A stretch of 64,000 nucleotides of DNA from Oricola cellulosilytica (GTDB taxonomy: Bacteria > Pseudomonadota > Alphaproteobacteria > Rhizobiales > Rhizobiaceae). Below are positions 28,880 to 37,436 of this stretch, piece after piece. Position numbers and translations under genes: made by a program. The notes beneath the pieces were generated by a model, which was given only the letters and a program-made list of their open reading frames with translations, did not search any database and was not told where the DNA came from. The stretch is from assembly GCF_019966575.1 (NCBI RefSeq), contig NZ_JAINFK010000002.1, positions 420,332 through 484,331 on the forward strand. The letters run 5' to 3'. The first letter of the stretch is position 1. Each line of letters opens with the position of its first letter.

Positions 28880-29547
28880 TCGCGCATCATGTACCCGGCG
28901 CCCCGGATCGTGTGCAGCAGCGGCTTGTCGAAGCCCTTTTCGATCTTGGACCGCAAGCGGGATATATGCACGTCGATGACGTTGGTCTGGGGATCGAAAT
29001 GATAATCCCAAACATTCTCCAGAAGCATGGTGCGGGTCACCACCTGCCCCGAGTGGCGCATCAGATACTCCAGCAGCCGGTATTCACGCGGCTGGAGCAT
29101 GATCGGCTCATCCCCGCGCCGAACCTCGTGCGCCAGCCGGTTCATGATCAGATCGCCGACCTGGTAGCTGGTATCCTGCTCGGCTCCGCTCTGGCGCCGC
29201 AACAGCACTTCCAGCCGCGCCAGCAGTTCGGAGAATGCATAAGGTTTGGTCAGATAGTCGTCGCCCCCTGCCCGCAATCCGGTCACCCGGTCGTCAACTT
29301 CCCCCAGAGCGGAGAGAACGAGGGCCGGCGTCATGTCGCCCTTGGAACGAAGGGCGGAGATCACGGAAAGGCCGTCGCGTCGCGGCAGCATCCGGTCGAC
29401 CACCAGCGCGTCGTATCCGCCGCCATCCGCCATGACGTAGCCCTCGTCTCCGTCATGGGCGACATCGGCCATATGGCCGGCCTCGGCCATCGCCTTCTTC
29501 AGATAGGCCGCGGCCTCGCGGTCATCTTCTATGATCAGAACCTTCAT
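28876..29547 (-). CDS. OmpR-family response regulator
   Basis: 223 residues. Receiver domain (1-115) with the acidic pocket near residues 8-9, phosphoacceptor Asp in VVDRML and Lys in TKPY. A winged-helix DNA-binding domain covers about 125-222, with the QPREYRLLEYLMRH and RTMLLENVWDYHFD stretches of OmpR regulators. It is the first gene of the operon with the kinase; the region upstream (29548-29593), between its start and the degP terminator, must hold its promoter. No strong ribosome site is visible. Confidence 0.94.
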   Translation of the reverse strand: MKVLIIEDDREAAAYLKKAMAEAGHMADVAHDGDEGYVMADGGGYDALVVDRMLPRRDGLSVISALRSKGDMTPALVLSALGEVDDRVTGLRAGGDDYLTKPYAFSELLARLEVLLRRQSGAEQDTSYQVGDLIMNRLAHEVRRGDEPIMLQPREYRLLEYLMRHSGQVVTRTMLLENVWDYHFDPQTNVIDVHISRLRSKIEKGFDKPLLHTIRGAGYMMRE

Positions 29548-29593
29548 CGGTTGCTTATCGCGTTACTGCTCGAAAATGAGAAGCGCCCGCGGC

Positions 29594-29635
29594 AAAAAAG
29601 AGACGGCAGCAGGTTGAGGGGGGAAGCCTGCTGCC
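29594..29635 (-). terminator. intrinsic terminator downstream of degP
   Basis: Read on the minus strand, GGCAGCAGG (29635-29627) pairs perfectly with CCTGCTGCC (29613-29605) around a 13-base C-rich loop and is followed within six bases by a run of six T (29599-29594). This is 63 bases after the degP stop, in the right direction. It separates degP from the two-component operon. Confidence 0.85.
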
Positions 29636-29697
29636 GCCGTATTTGCCTGCCCGGGGGGATGACATGGTTATGTCCGGACAGCCAAATTTTCGCGTCG

Positions 29698-31224
29698 TCA
29701 GCCGCGGTTAAGCGGTATCGCTGCGAACCGGCTGGTATCGTCGCGCTCAAGCAGCATCAGAGCCGCCTTACGGCCGGATTTGGCCACTTCATCGAGCGCT
29801 TCCTCAATGTCTGAAGCGGACTTGACCGGCTTGTTGTTGACCTCGCGAATGACCTCGCCGGCCCGGACACCCGCTTCCTCGGCGGGGCTGTCCGGCTCGA
29901 CCGCCGTGACCACGACACCGTCACCGTCCTCGGCCGGAGCAATCGTCAGGCCGAAGTCCGATAGCGCGGTTTCCGGTGCTGCTTCCGGCGCGGCGTCCGC
30001 GGCAGCAACGGTCGGTCCCGGCAGTTCACCGAGTTTCACGTTGATGGTCTGCTCCTTTCCGCGGCGCAGAAGCGTGATCTCGACTTCAGTGCCGGGATCA
30101 AAGGCGGCAATGCGGCGCGACAGTCCACGCGGATCCTTCACCGCATCGCCATTGACCGCGGTGATGATATCGCCGGCGCGAATCCCGGCCTTTGCGGCTG
30201 GCGCATCGGCCTGCGGGTCCGCCACGAGCACGCCATTCGTCCCATCGAGGCCGAGGGCGTCGGCGATTTCGTCCGTCACCGCCTGAATGCGGATGCCGAG
30301 CCAGCCGCGTTCAACAGAGCCATCGTTCATGAGATCGGCAACCACGCTCCGTGCTGTCGACGACGGGACCGCAAAGGCGATGCCGACATTGCCTCCCGAC
30401 GGCGAGAAGATCGCGGTGTTCACGCCGACGACTTCCCCGCTCAGGTTAAAGGTGGGACCGCCCGAGTTGCCGCGATTCACGGCGGCGTCGATCTGGATGA
30501 AGTCGTCGTAGGGGCCGGCGCCAATGTCGCGGCCGCGCGCCGAGACGATGCCCGCCGTCACGGTGCCACCGAGACCGAACGGGTTGCCGACCGCGACGAC
30601 CCAGTCGCCCACGCGGGTATTCGCATCATCGGCAAAATCGACATAGACGAACTCGCGCGCTTCCTCGACCTTGAGCACGGCAAGATCGGTGCGCGGATCG
30701 GAGCCTATCAGTTCGGCGTCGAGTTCGGTTCCGTCATCCATGACGACGGTGAATTCGCTGCCGCCTTCGATGACGTGGTTGTTGGTCACGAGAAAACCGT
30801 CCTCGGAAATGAAGAAGCCGGAGCCCTGCGAGGTCGGACGCGGGCGGCGCGGACGCTGCTGATGGCGCTCGGCACGCGGACCGTCACGGAATTGCGGACC
30901 GAATTCGCGGAAGAACTTCTTGAGGGGATGGCCGTCCGGCAGATCATCGAAATTCCGACCGCCAAAACCGAAGTCGTCGCTCGATGCCGGCTGAATATCG
31001 GATTTCACGCGCACCGAGACCACGGCGGGCGACACTTTCTCGATGATATCGGCAAAGCCCGGAGCGGCGGCCGGCGTCTCGACCCGCACGGCCTCAGCGG
31101 TGGCCGGCGTCATCGAAGTGCCGGAAAAGCCGGCAACGCCTGCGCCGAGAACGGTGGTCGCGAGCAACGCGGCGGCGATCTTCGTTTGTACGGATTTACG
31201 GGGAGATTTGGGTGTTGTCGTCAT
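29698..31224 (-). CDS. degP: periplasmic serine protease of the Do/DegP family
   Basis: 508 residues from the ATG at 31224 (GAGGA nine bases upstream). A signal peptide spans about 1-35. The trypsin-like domain has the full triad: H150 in NNHVIEGG, D180 in TDLAVLK and S254 in RGNSGGP. Two PDZ domains follow (about 295-385 and 410-505). The segment around 85-115 is Arg/Pro-rich and likely a flexible LA-loop equivalent. It degrades or chaperones misfolded envelope proteins. It has its own upstream region (31225-31436) and the terminator listed separately, so it is probably a single-gene unit. DegQ-type naming would be equally defensible. Confidence 0.94.
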   Translation of the reverse strand: MTTTPKSPRKSVQTKIAAALLATTVLGAGVAGFSGTSMTPATAEAVRVETPAAAPGFADIIEKVSPAVVSVRVKSDIQPASSDDFGFGGRNFDDLPDGHPLKKFFREFGPQFRDGPRAERHQQRPRRPRPTSQGSGFFISEDGFLVTNNHVIEGGSEFTVVMDDGTELDAELIGSDPRTDLAVLKVEEAREFVYVDFADDANTRVGDWVVAVGNPFGLGGTVTAGIVSARGRDIGAGPYDDFIQIDAAVNRGNSGGPTFNLSGEVVGVNTAIFSPSGGNVGIAFAVPSSTARSVVADLMNDGSVERGWLGIRIQAVTDEIADALGLDGTNGVLVADPQADAPAAKAGIRAGDIITAVNGDAVKDPRGLSRRIAAFDPGTEVEITLLRRGKEQTINVKLGELPGPTVAAADAAPEAAPETALSDFGLTIAPAEDGDGVVVTAVEPDSPAEEAGVRAGEVIREVNNKPVKSASDIEEALDEVAKSGRKAALMLLERDDTSRFAAIPLNRG

Positions 31225-31436
31225 CAATTCATGTCCTCGGGTTTGAATTGGAGTGCCGGCAGACCCGGCTTTGACGAGAGATATAGGGCCGAAAAAATTA
31301 CATGCCGCTTTCCGAAACATGAAATTTTCGTAAGGTTTGGAGAGGTGGAGAGGGAGGACATGATCGGCGGGCGAACGTGTTTGCGGGCTTGCTCACCTTG
31401 CTGAGCGGTCGAAGGCATTTCAGTCCAATGCGAGCC

Positions 31437-32657
31437 CTAGTCGATCCGCGTTACGATCTTGGAGCTTGATTCGAGCGTCCGGTGCACCGGGCATTTGTTG
31501 GCGATTTCCTCCACCTTGGCGGCGAGATTCGGCTCGACGTCGCCCTCGATGGTGATCACCCGCTCGAACCGATCGATCTTGCCGCCTTTCGCCTTGTGTT
31601 CGTCAGTGCATTCAGCACAATCCTTGGCGTGCACCTTGTCGTGGCTGACATCGACAGTCACCGCTCCCAGATCGAGTTTCTTGTGGTCGGCATACATGCG
31701 CAGGGTCATCGATGTGCATGCACCGAGCGCCGCGGAAAGCAGGTCGTAAGGCGACGGGCCGCTCTCGGCGCCGCCCACTGACGCCGGCTCATCGGCGAAG
31801 AACCGGTGCACGCCCGCCTGCACGGTGTTCTGAAATTTCGACTGCCGGGTCTCGCTGACGCGCACATGCTCGATCGGCTCGACGCCCTGCGGCTGTTCCT
31901 TCGGCAGGAAGCGGCTCGCCCAGCCGGCGATCACCTGCGCGGCGAATTCGGCGTCCTCGGGCTTGGTCAACAGGTGGTCGGCCTTGTCGAGCGAAACGAA
32001 GCTTTTGGGGTGTTTCGCGGCCATGAAAATGCGCGTCGCATTGTCTATGCCCACCGTGTCGTCGACGGGCGAGTGCATCACCATCAGCGACGCCTTGAGG
32101 TTCGGCAAACGGTCGAGCAGGTTGGTCTGGCGTGCAGCGTCGACGAACGCCTTGCCGATCCGGAACTTGCGGGCGGCGAGTGTCACTTCGGCCGAGCCTT
32201 CGCGTTCTATCGTCTCGAGATCGCCTCGGAAATTGTCAAGCACGTGCTCGGCGTCGGCGGGAGCGGCGATCGTCACGACACCCTTCACTTCCGGTATTTC
32301 GTGGGCTGCGGAGAGCACCGCCGCCCCACCCAGCGAGTGGCCGATCAGCAGAATCGGCGCCTCGATTGTCTGGCGCATATGATTGGCCGCGGCCACAAGA
32401 TCGGCGACGTTGGAGGTGAAGCTGGTGTTGGCGAACTCGCCTTCGCTCGATCCGAGCCCGGTGAAGTCGAAACGGAACACAGCGATGCCGAGGCGCGACA
32501 GGTTGGCTGCAATCCGCTTGGCGGCGAGAATGTCCTTGCTGCAGGTGAAGCAGTGGGCAAACAGCGCGCAGCCGCGAATCTCGCCGTCCGGCAGATCGAG
32601 GCGCGCCGCCAGCTTCTCGCCCGTCGACGACGGGAACTCACGTTTTTTGGATGGCAT
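31437..32657 (-). CDS. alpha/beta hydrolase-OsmC fusion protein
   Basis: 406 residues. Residues 1-250 form an alpha/beta hydrolase with the nucleophile elbow GHSLGG, a catalytic Asp in SPVDDTVG and His in KADHLL. Residues about 270-406 are an OsmC domain with the redox cysteines in GACTSMT and NKCPVHRTL. OsmC proteins reduce organic hydroperoxides through that cysteine pair; the hydrolase half might release acyl or ester-bound substrate. GGAGAG precedes the ATG. It lies 32 bases after ccmH in the same direction. The fusion is a known architecture; the substrate is not. Confidence 0.9.
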   Translation of the reverse strand: MPSKKREFPSSTGEKLAARLDLPDGEIRGCALFAHCFTCSKDILAAKRIAANLSRLGIAVFRFDFTGLGSSEGEFANTSFTSNVADLVAAANHMRQTIEAPILLIGHSLGGAAVLSAAHEIPEVKGVVTIAAPADAEHVLDNFRGDLETIEREGSAEVTLAARKFRIGKAFVDAARQTNLLDRLPNLKASLMVMHSPVDDTVGIDNATRIFMAAKHPKSFVSLDKADHLLTKPEDAEFAAQVIAGWASRFLPKEQPQGVEPIEHVRVSETRQSKFQNTVQAGVHRFFADEPASVGGAESGPSPYDLLSAALGACTSMTLRMYADHKKLDLGAVTVDVSHDKVHAKDCAECTDEHKAKGGKIDRFERVITIEGDVEPNLAAKVEEIANKCPVHRTLESSSKIVTRID

Positions 32658-32689
32658 GGCCGCTCTCCGTGTCCAGGATCGATAAGACG

Positions 32690-33166
32690 CTAGCGGTCGC
32701 CATTCTCCACGTCAGTTAAAATCTTGGAGAGGCGTTCCTGCTCGGCGGCCGTCAGCCGCGCCCCCTGTGCCGGCTGCCTCCGGGAGCGAAATACGAACAT
32801 GGCGGCGATACCGCCGAGCAGCAGGACGATCAGTGGCGTTGCCCAGAGCAGTAAATTCTGCGCCGAGAACCGCGGCGCGAGCAAAACGAACTCCCCGTAA
32901 CGCGCGACCACGAAGTCGAGAACCTCGCCATCCGTATCGCCCTCGACAAGGCGCTCGCGCACGATAATGCGGAGATCGCGTGCGAGATCCGCGTCGGAGT
33001 CGTCGATGGACTGGTTCTGGCAGACAAGACACCGAAGCTTGGCGGAAATGTCGCGGGCCCTCTCCTCCAGGACCGGGTCGTCCAGGATCTCGTCCGGATT
33101 GACGGCGAGCGCTGGCGACACGGTCAGCAGGACCGCCAGGACAATCGAGGCAAGGCGATGAATCAT
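32690..33166 (-). CDS. ccmH: cytochrome c maturation protein CcmH (CycL)
   Basis: 158 residues from an ATG four bases before which the ccmF stop lies. A signal peptide (1-20) puts the CxxC-containing domain in the periplasm, with the thiol motif in LRCLVCQNQS; a membrane helix at about 105-125 follows. It reduces the heme-binding cysteines of apocytochrome c for ligation by the CcmF-H-I complex. This is the last gene of a four-gene operon. Confidence 0.95.
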   Translation of the reverse strand: MIHRLASIVLAVLLTVSPALAVNPDEILDDPVLEERARDISAKLRCLVCQNQSIDDSDADLARDLRIIVRERLVEGDTDGEVLDFVVARYGEFVLLAPRFSAQNLLLWATPLIVLLLGGIAAMFVFRSRRQPAQGARLTAAEQERLSKILTDVENGDR

Positions 33167-33170
33167 TCGA

Positions 33171-35168
33171 CTATTCCGCCGGCACGGGCGCGGCGGCCCG
33201 TTTCGGGCGCTTGCGCGAGGGCACTGGCGCGCCGACACGCAATCGCCGGTCTGACAGCGAGAACGCGCCCGCCAGAATCATGATCACCGCCCCGAACCAG
33301 ATCAGCGTCACCATCGGTTTCCACCACAAGCGGACGACGATCTCGTCCGTACCCTCGGTGCGGTCGCCAAGGGCGATGTAGATCTGGCTGAACAGCCGCG
33401 TATGGATTCCCGCCTCGGTGGTTGGCTGTTGGCGCGCGGTATAAATGCGCTTGGCCGGTTCGATGGTGGCGACAGGGGCGCCGTCGCGCGTCACGCTAAA
33501 GGTCGCGACATCGTCGACATAGTTCGGGCCGCGCTGGCCGGTCAGACCGTCGAACCGTACCGAATAGCCGGACAGGTCCGTCACATCACCCGGCGACATG
33601 CGCAGCACCTGTTCCTGTTCGAACGCGGTCACCGAAACGACGCCGAGCGTCATCACGCCGACACCGGCGTGAGCGAACGCCGTACCCCAGACCGAACGGG
33701 GCAGACCGCGGAGCCGTGCCGACGCAGTCTTCACTCCGGCTTTCGGCAGACCCGACTTCTGCCAGACGTCGGCAAATGCGCCGAAGACGAGCCAGAAGCC
33801 GATCATGATTCCGATCGCGGCGAAAACAGGCGCGCCGCTGGCAAAATAAAGAACGGCAAGGCCCGCGAGCAGGCCCGCGCCGGCAAAGACGAACAGGCGC
33901 TGCCCGGCGGCGGCAAGATCGCCGCGCTTCCACGCCAGAACCGGCCCGAACGGTATCGCCAGAATTAGCGGGATCATCAGCGGCACGAAGGTCGCGTTGA
34001 AGTACGGCGCGCCGACCGAGATCTTCTCGCCGGTCACGGCTTCGACCGCGAGCGGATATAGGGTGCCGACGAACACAGTCGCCGTTGCAGTCGTCAGCAG
34101 CAGGTTGTTGAGGACCAGCGCTCCCTCGCGAGAGATCGGATGGAACATGCCGCCATTCGACAAGGTCGACGACCGCAGCGCGAACAGGAAGAGCGCTCCA
34201 CCGATGAAGAAGACCAGAATGCCCAGAATGACCACGCCGCGTGTCGGATCGCTGGCGAAAGCGTGAACCGAGGTCAGAACGCCCGAGCGCACGAGGAACG
34301 TGCCGAGCAGCGACAGCGAAAATGTGAGAATGGCGAGCAGAATCGTCCAAATCTTCAGCGCCTCGCGCTTTTCCATCACCAGCGCCGAGTGCAGCAGCGC
34401 GGTTCCGGCCAGCCACGGCATGAAGGAGGCGTTCTCGACCGGGTCCCAGAACCACCAGCCACCCCACCCCAGTTCGTAATAGGCCCAGTAAGAACCCATC
34501 GCGATTCCGGCAGTCAGGAAAACCCAGGCGGCGAGCGTCCACGGCCGCACCCAGCGCGCCCAGGCGGCGTCGATCCGGCCCTCGATCAGCGCGGCGATCG
34601 CGAAGGAAAAGCACACCGAAAAGCCGACATAGCCCAGATAAAGCAGCGGCGGGTGGATCGCGAGGCCGACATCCTGAAGGATCGGGTTGAGATCCTGGCC
34701 CTCGAAGGGAGCCGGCGACAGCCGTTCGAAAGGATTCGAGGTCAGCAGTATGAAGCCGATGAATGCGACCGAGATCGTGCCTTGTACCGAGATAACCGTG
34801 GCCCGCAGACTGGGCGGCAGGTTTCCGCCAAAGGCCCCCACGAGCGCACCGAACAACGAAAGGATCAGAATCCAGAGCAGCATCGAGCCTTCGTGATTGC
34901 CCCAGACACCGGTGATCTTGAAGAGGAGCGGCTTTTGCGAATGGGAGTTCTCGAACACGTTCAGGATTGAGAAGTCGGAAACCACATAGCCCCATGTCAG
35001 GACCGTGAAGGAAAGCGCGATCGAGGCGAACACCGCAAAGGCCAGATTGGGCGCCATTGCTATCGAGCGCGCATCGCCAGTTCGGGCCCCCATGAACGGT
35101 ATCACCGTTTGCGCCAGGGCGAACACAAGCGCCAGGATGAGTGCGTAATGGCCGAGTTCAATGATCAT
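33171..35168 (-). CDS. ccmF: heme lyase subunit CcmF (CycK)
   Basis: 665 residues with about 15 membrane helices. The periplasmic heme-handling signature WGGWWFWDPVENASFMPW is intact (about residues 231-248), and conserved histidines lie in adjacent loops. CcmF takes heme from holo-CcmE and ligates it to apocytochrome c in the periplasm. Its ATG overlaps the ccmE stop (ATGA), and its stop is four bases before ccmH, so translation of the operon is coupled. Confidence 0.97.
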   Translation of the reverse strand: MIIELGHYALILALVFALAQTVIPFMGARTGDARSIAMAPNLAFAVFASIALSFTVLTWGYVVSDFSILNVFENSHSQKPLLFKITGVWGNHEGSMLLWILILSLFGALVGAFGGNLPPSLRATVISVQGTISVAFIGFILLTSNPFERLSPAPFEGQDLNPILQDVGLAIHPPLLYLGYVGFSVCFSFAIAALIEGRIDAAWARWVRPWTLAAWVFLTAGIAMGSYWAYYELGWGGWWFWDPVENASFMPWLAGTALLHSALVMEKREALKIWTILLAILTFSLSLLGTFLVRSGVLTSVHAFASDPTRGVVILGILVFFIGGALFLFALRSSTLSNGGMFHPISREGALVLNNLLLTTATATVFVGTLYPLAVEAVTGEKISVGAPYFNATFVPLMIPLILAIPFGPVLAWKRGDLAAAGQRLFVFAGAGLLAGLAVLYFASGAPVFAAIGIMIGFWLVFGAFADVWQKSGLPKAGVKTASARLRGLPRSVWGTAFAHAGVGVMTLGVVSVTAFEQEQVLRMSPGDVTDLSGYSVRFDGLTGQRGPNYVDDVATFSVTRDGAPVATIEPAKRIYTARQQPTTEAGIHTRLFSQIYIALGDRTEGTDEIVVRLWWKPMVTLIWFGAVIMILAGAFSLSDRRLRVGAPVPSRKRPKRAAAPVPAE

Positions 35169-35617
35169 TGCGTTGCCGTCCCTTCCTCGCCCTGCCAGAA
35201 GCCCTGCTCTTTCAGGCTGTCTGCCACCTCTTTCGGCATGTAAGTCTCGTCATGTTTGGCGAGCACAGTGTCGGCGAGGAACGTGCCGTCCGGTTGCAAC
35301 CGACCCTCGGCCACGACGCCCTGCCCCTCGCGGAAGAGATCGGGCAGGATACCGGCATAACGAACCACGATCCGTTCGTTCGTATCCTCGACCGCGAACT
35401 CCACCTGTGAATCTTCGCCCTGCGTAACCGAACCGGTCTCGACCAGTCCGCCGAGCCGAAGCCGCCCGGCGTTTTCCTCCGGCGAGGCCAGCAGTTCTGA
35501 CGGCGTCCGGAAAAACGTCACCTGCTCGCTAAGCGCGGTCAGCACCAGCGCAACAGCAACGCCCAGCAGCGCGAGAGCGCCGAAGATCACGGTAAAACGC
35601 TTCTGCTTGCGGGTCAT
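35165..35617 (-). CDS. ccmE: heme chaperone CcmE (CycJ)
   Basis: 150 residues. One N-terminal membrane anchor (about 8-28) followed by a periplasmic beta-barrel domain. The heme attachment residue H122 sits in LAKHDETYMP, with the conserved Y126 four residues on. It carries heme covalently from CcmC to CcmF. Its start overlaps the ccmI stop by four bases (ATGA), and its stop overlaps the ccmF start the same way. Confidence 0.97.
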   Translation of the reverse strand: MTRKQKRFTVIFGALALLGVAVALVLTALSEQVTFFRTPSELLASPEENAGRLRLGGLVETGSVTQGEDSQVEFAVEDTNERIVVRYAGILPDLFREGQGVVAEGRLQPDGTFLADTVLAKHDETYMPKEVADSLKEQGFWQGEEGTATQ

Positions 35618-36795
35618 TGGTCTATGGCTCCCGTCGTCAGGCCAAGAGTTGCGGCGAACTCCTCGATCACCTCCTTCTTGGGAGCGTCCTCCTCGAACGC
35701 CTCCGATGCCCGTACTATGGCGGCCTCAGCGTCGGCAATGCGTCCGAGTACCGCATAGGAGCGAATGAGGCGCTGCCACCCGGCCAGATCATCAGGATTT
35801 TCGCGCAGCTTGGCATCGAGCCTCTCGACCATGGAAGCGATCATCGCCTGCCGGTCTTCAGCATCCATGGCCTGTCCCTCGCGCACCGTCTCCTCGTCGA
35901 GGGCGGGCGCGGCTATATCCGCCTGCGGTGCTGCAGCCACCGCCGTATCGAACTGGCGCAAAGCATTAGCGGCGCCGGCGCGCCACTCGGGTGCCGCTGT
36001 TGTGTCGGCAGCAAGTTCTCGCCAGCCCTTTACGGCATCGTTCATACGGCCCGACTCGGCAAAACCGAGCGTGGCGAAAAACCGCGCCCGGCTATCTGTC
36101 GGATCCAGTTCCAGGGCCCGGGCGACAGCCGCCCGGGCGGCCGTATTCATCGATCCGCTCGCGAGCATGTAATGCGCCTGGGCAAGGCCCGACTGACGCT
36201 CGGCTGTCTCGCCCAGCAGGTCGATGGCCCGTTCATAGGCATTTCGCGCATCCCATGGGCGGCCGAGCCGCAGATACATCGGTGCCAACACCGCCCAGCC
36301 CCTTCCGTCATCCGGCGTCAGAGCAAGCTGGTCTTCGGCCTGCTTGACCAACCGGCTGATTTCCACACCCTGCGCCGTCTGCGCGGCAGCCTGCCTGGCC
36401 CTTTCCTCCTCGATGCGCGCGAGAAGCGGCTGCGCCTTCATGCCCGGCGTCCCGAACCCGCCATAGAGAAGAGCCGCGGCAGCGGGCACGAAAAGCGCCA
36501 GAGCGACCGCCAGCCCCCTGCCTTTCCAGGCCGCATGCCGGTGCGAGGAGCGCATGGCATCCTCAACGGCCAAAATTCGCCGTCCGATCTCGGCGCGCGC
36601 ATATTCCCCCTGTTCGGCATCGACGGCGCCGCGGGCGATGTCCGCATCGAGTTCGCGCATCTGCTCCTTGTAAAGCGTCAGGTCGTAGAGATGCTCGTCC
36701 TGCGCGGCCGCGGCGGGTTTGGCGCGCAACGCCGGGGCGAGCGCAACGAGGAGCATCACGATCGTGAGAATGGCGGCGGAAACGTAAAAAATCAT
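35614..36795 (-). CDS. ccmI: cytochrome c maturation protein CcmI (CycH)
   Basis: 393 residues, first gene of the cyc operon. Two membrane helices (about 3-20 and 95-115) flank a Leu/Glu-rich cytoplasmic loop; the periplasmic C-terminal part has TPR-like repeats that hold apocytochrome c for the heme lyase. The ribosome site is weak. Spacing to the upstream lipoprotein gene is 94 bases, where the operon promoter should be. Confidence 0.94.
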   Translation of the reverse strand: MIFYVSAAILTIVMLLVALAPALRAKPAAAAQDEHLYDLTLYKEQMRELDADIARGAVDAEQGEYARAEIGRRILAVEDAMRSSHRHAAWKGRGLAVALALFVPAAAALLYGGFGTPGMKAQPLLARIEEERARQAAAQTAQGVEISRLVKQAEDQLALTPDDGRGWAVLAPMYLRLGRPWDARNAYERAIDLLGETAERQSGLAQAHYMLASGSMNTAARAAVARALELDPTDSRARFFATLGFAESGRMNDAVKGWRELAADTTAAPEWRAGAANALRQFDTAVAAAPQADIAAPALDEETVREGQAMDAEDRQAMIASMVERLDAKLRENPDDLAGWQRLIRSYAVLGRIADAEAAIVRASEAFEEDAPKKEVIEEFAATLGLTTGAIDQ

Positions 36796-36889
36796 GGCAG
36801 TCAGATACCGATCCCTGTCAGGCCTGCCAAATCACTTCACCGACAGACTTCAACTACATATTCGCAAAATGCGATATATGCCAATCCCG

Positions 36890-37336
36890 TCAGGCGAGCG
36901 GTGTCCAGCTGCCGTTCGGGTTGCGGCATGCCGCGCCGCGATTTTCCAGCGCCGTTCCCTCGGCGTAGACGGTATGGGTGTACTGTCGGCAATCCTGCGA
37001 CCCGACGCGGTAAGGCTGCGAGGCCACCACCTCGCCGCGGAACCGCTGGTCGCTCCGGCCCCAGGTCACAGTCTCGCCAGCGGGGGTGCGTTCCAGCGCG
37101 CGATATTCCGCCTCCAGCGCCTTGTGGCGGGCATCGAGGCTCAATTGCTGTTGGACGGCGGGAGCGATAATCCCGCCGTTGAGCGAGGTGATAAGGACGT
37201 CGCTGTGCGACCGGGCCTGCCCGGCCTGCGTCGCGCCGAAAGCCAGGCCCGGTACGGGCGAACGCGCGGACGTGGTGCATCCGGACAGAGCCGCCACGGC
37301 GGCCACGAGGGTCGTGATTACGAGGTTTCTGGGCAT
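36890..37336 (-). CDS. outer-membrane lipoprotein of the 17 kDa surface antigen type
   Basis: 148 residues from the ATG at 37336; a longer frame to 37387 is less likely. Residues 1-18 form a lipoprotein signal with an L-S-G-C lipobox. The C-terminal half matches the surface-antigen domain found in many Rhizobiales: the ALEAEYRALERTPAGE stretch, a YRVGSQDCRQYTHTVY stretch and a final RNPNGSWTPL. Two cysteines there may pair. Function is unknown. It lies downstream of feuQ (100 bases) and upstream of ccmI, all leftward. Confidence 0.85.
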   Translation of the reverse strand: MPRNLVITTLVAAVAALSGCTTSARSPVPGLAFGATQAGQARSHSDVLITSLNGGIIAPAVQQQLSLDARHKALEAEYRALERTPAGETVTWGRSDQRFRGEVVASQPYRVGSQDCRQYTHTVYAEGTALENRGAACRNPNGSWTPLA

Positions 37337-37436
37337 GAACACTTGTAAACCTGAACGTGGTTCCCGGGGAACATGACAAACTGTCATGCCGATAACTGTG
37401 TCGGCATTTTGTCCCTACAGCGGCAACTGCCGGGTT

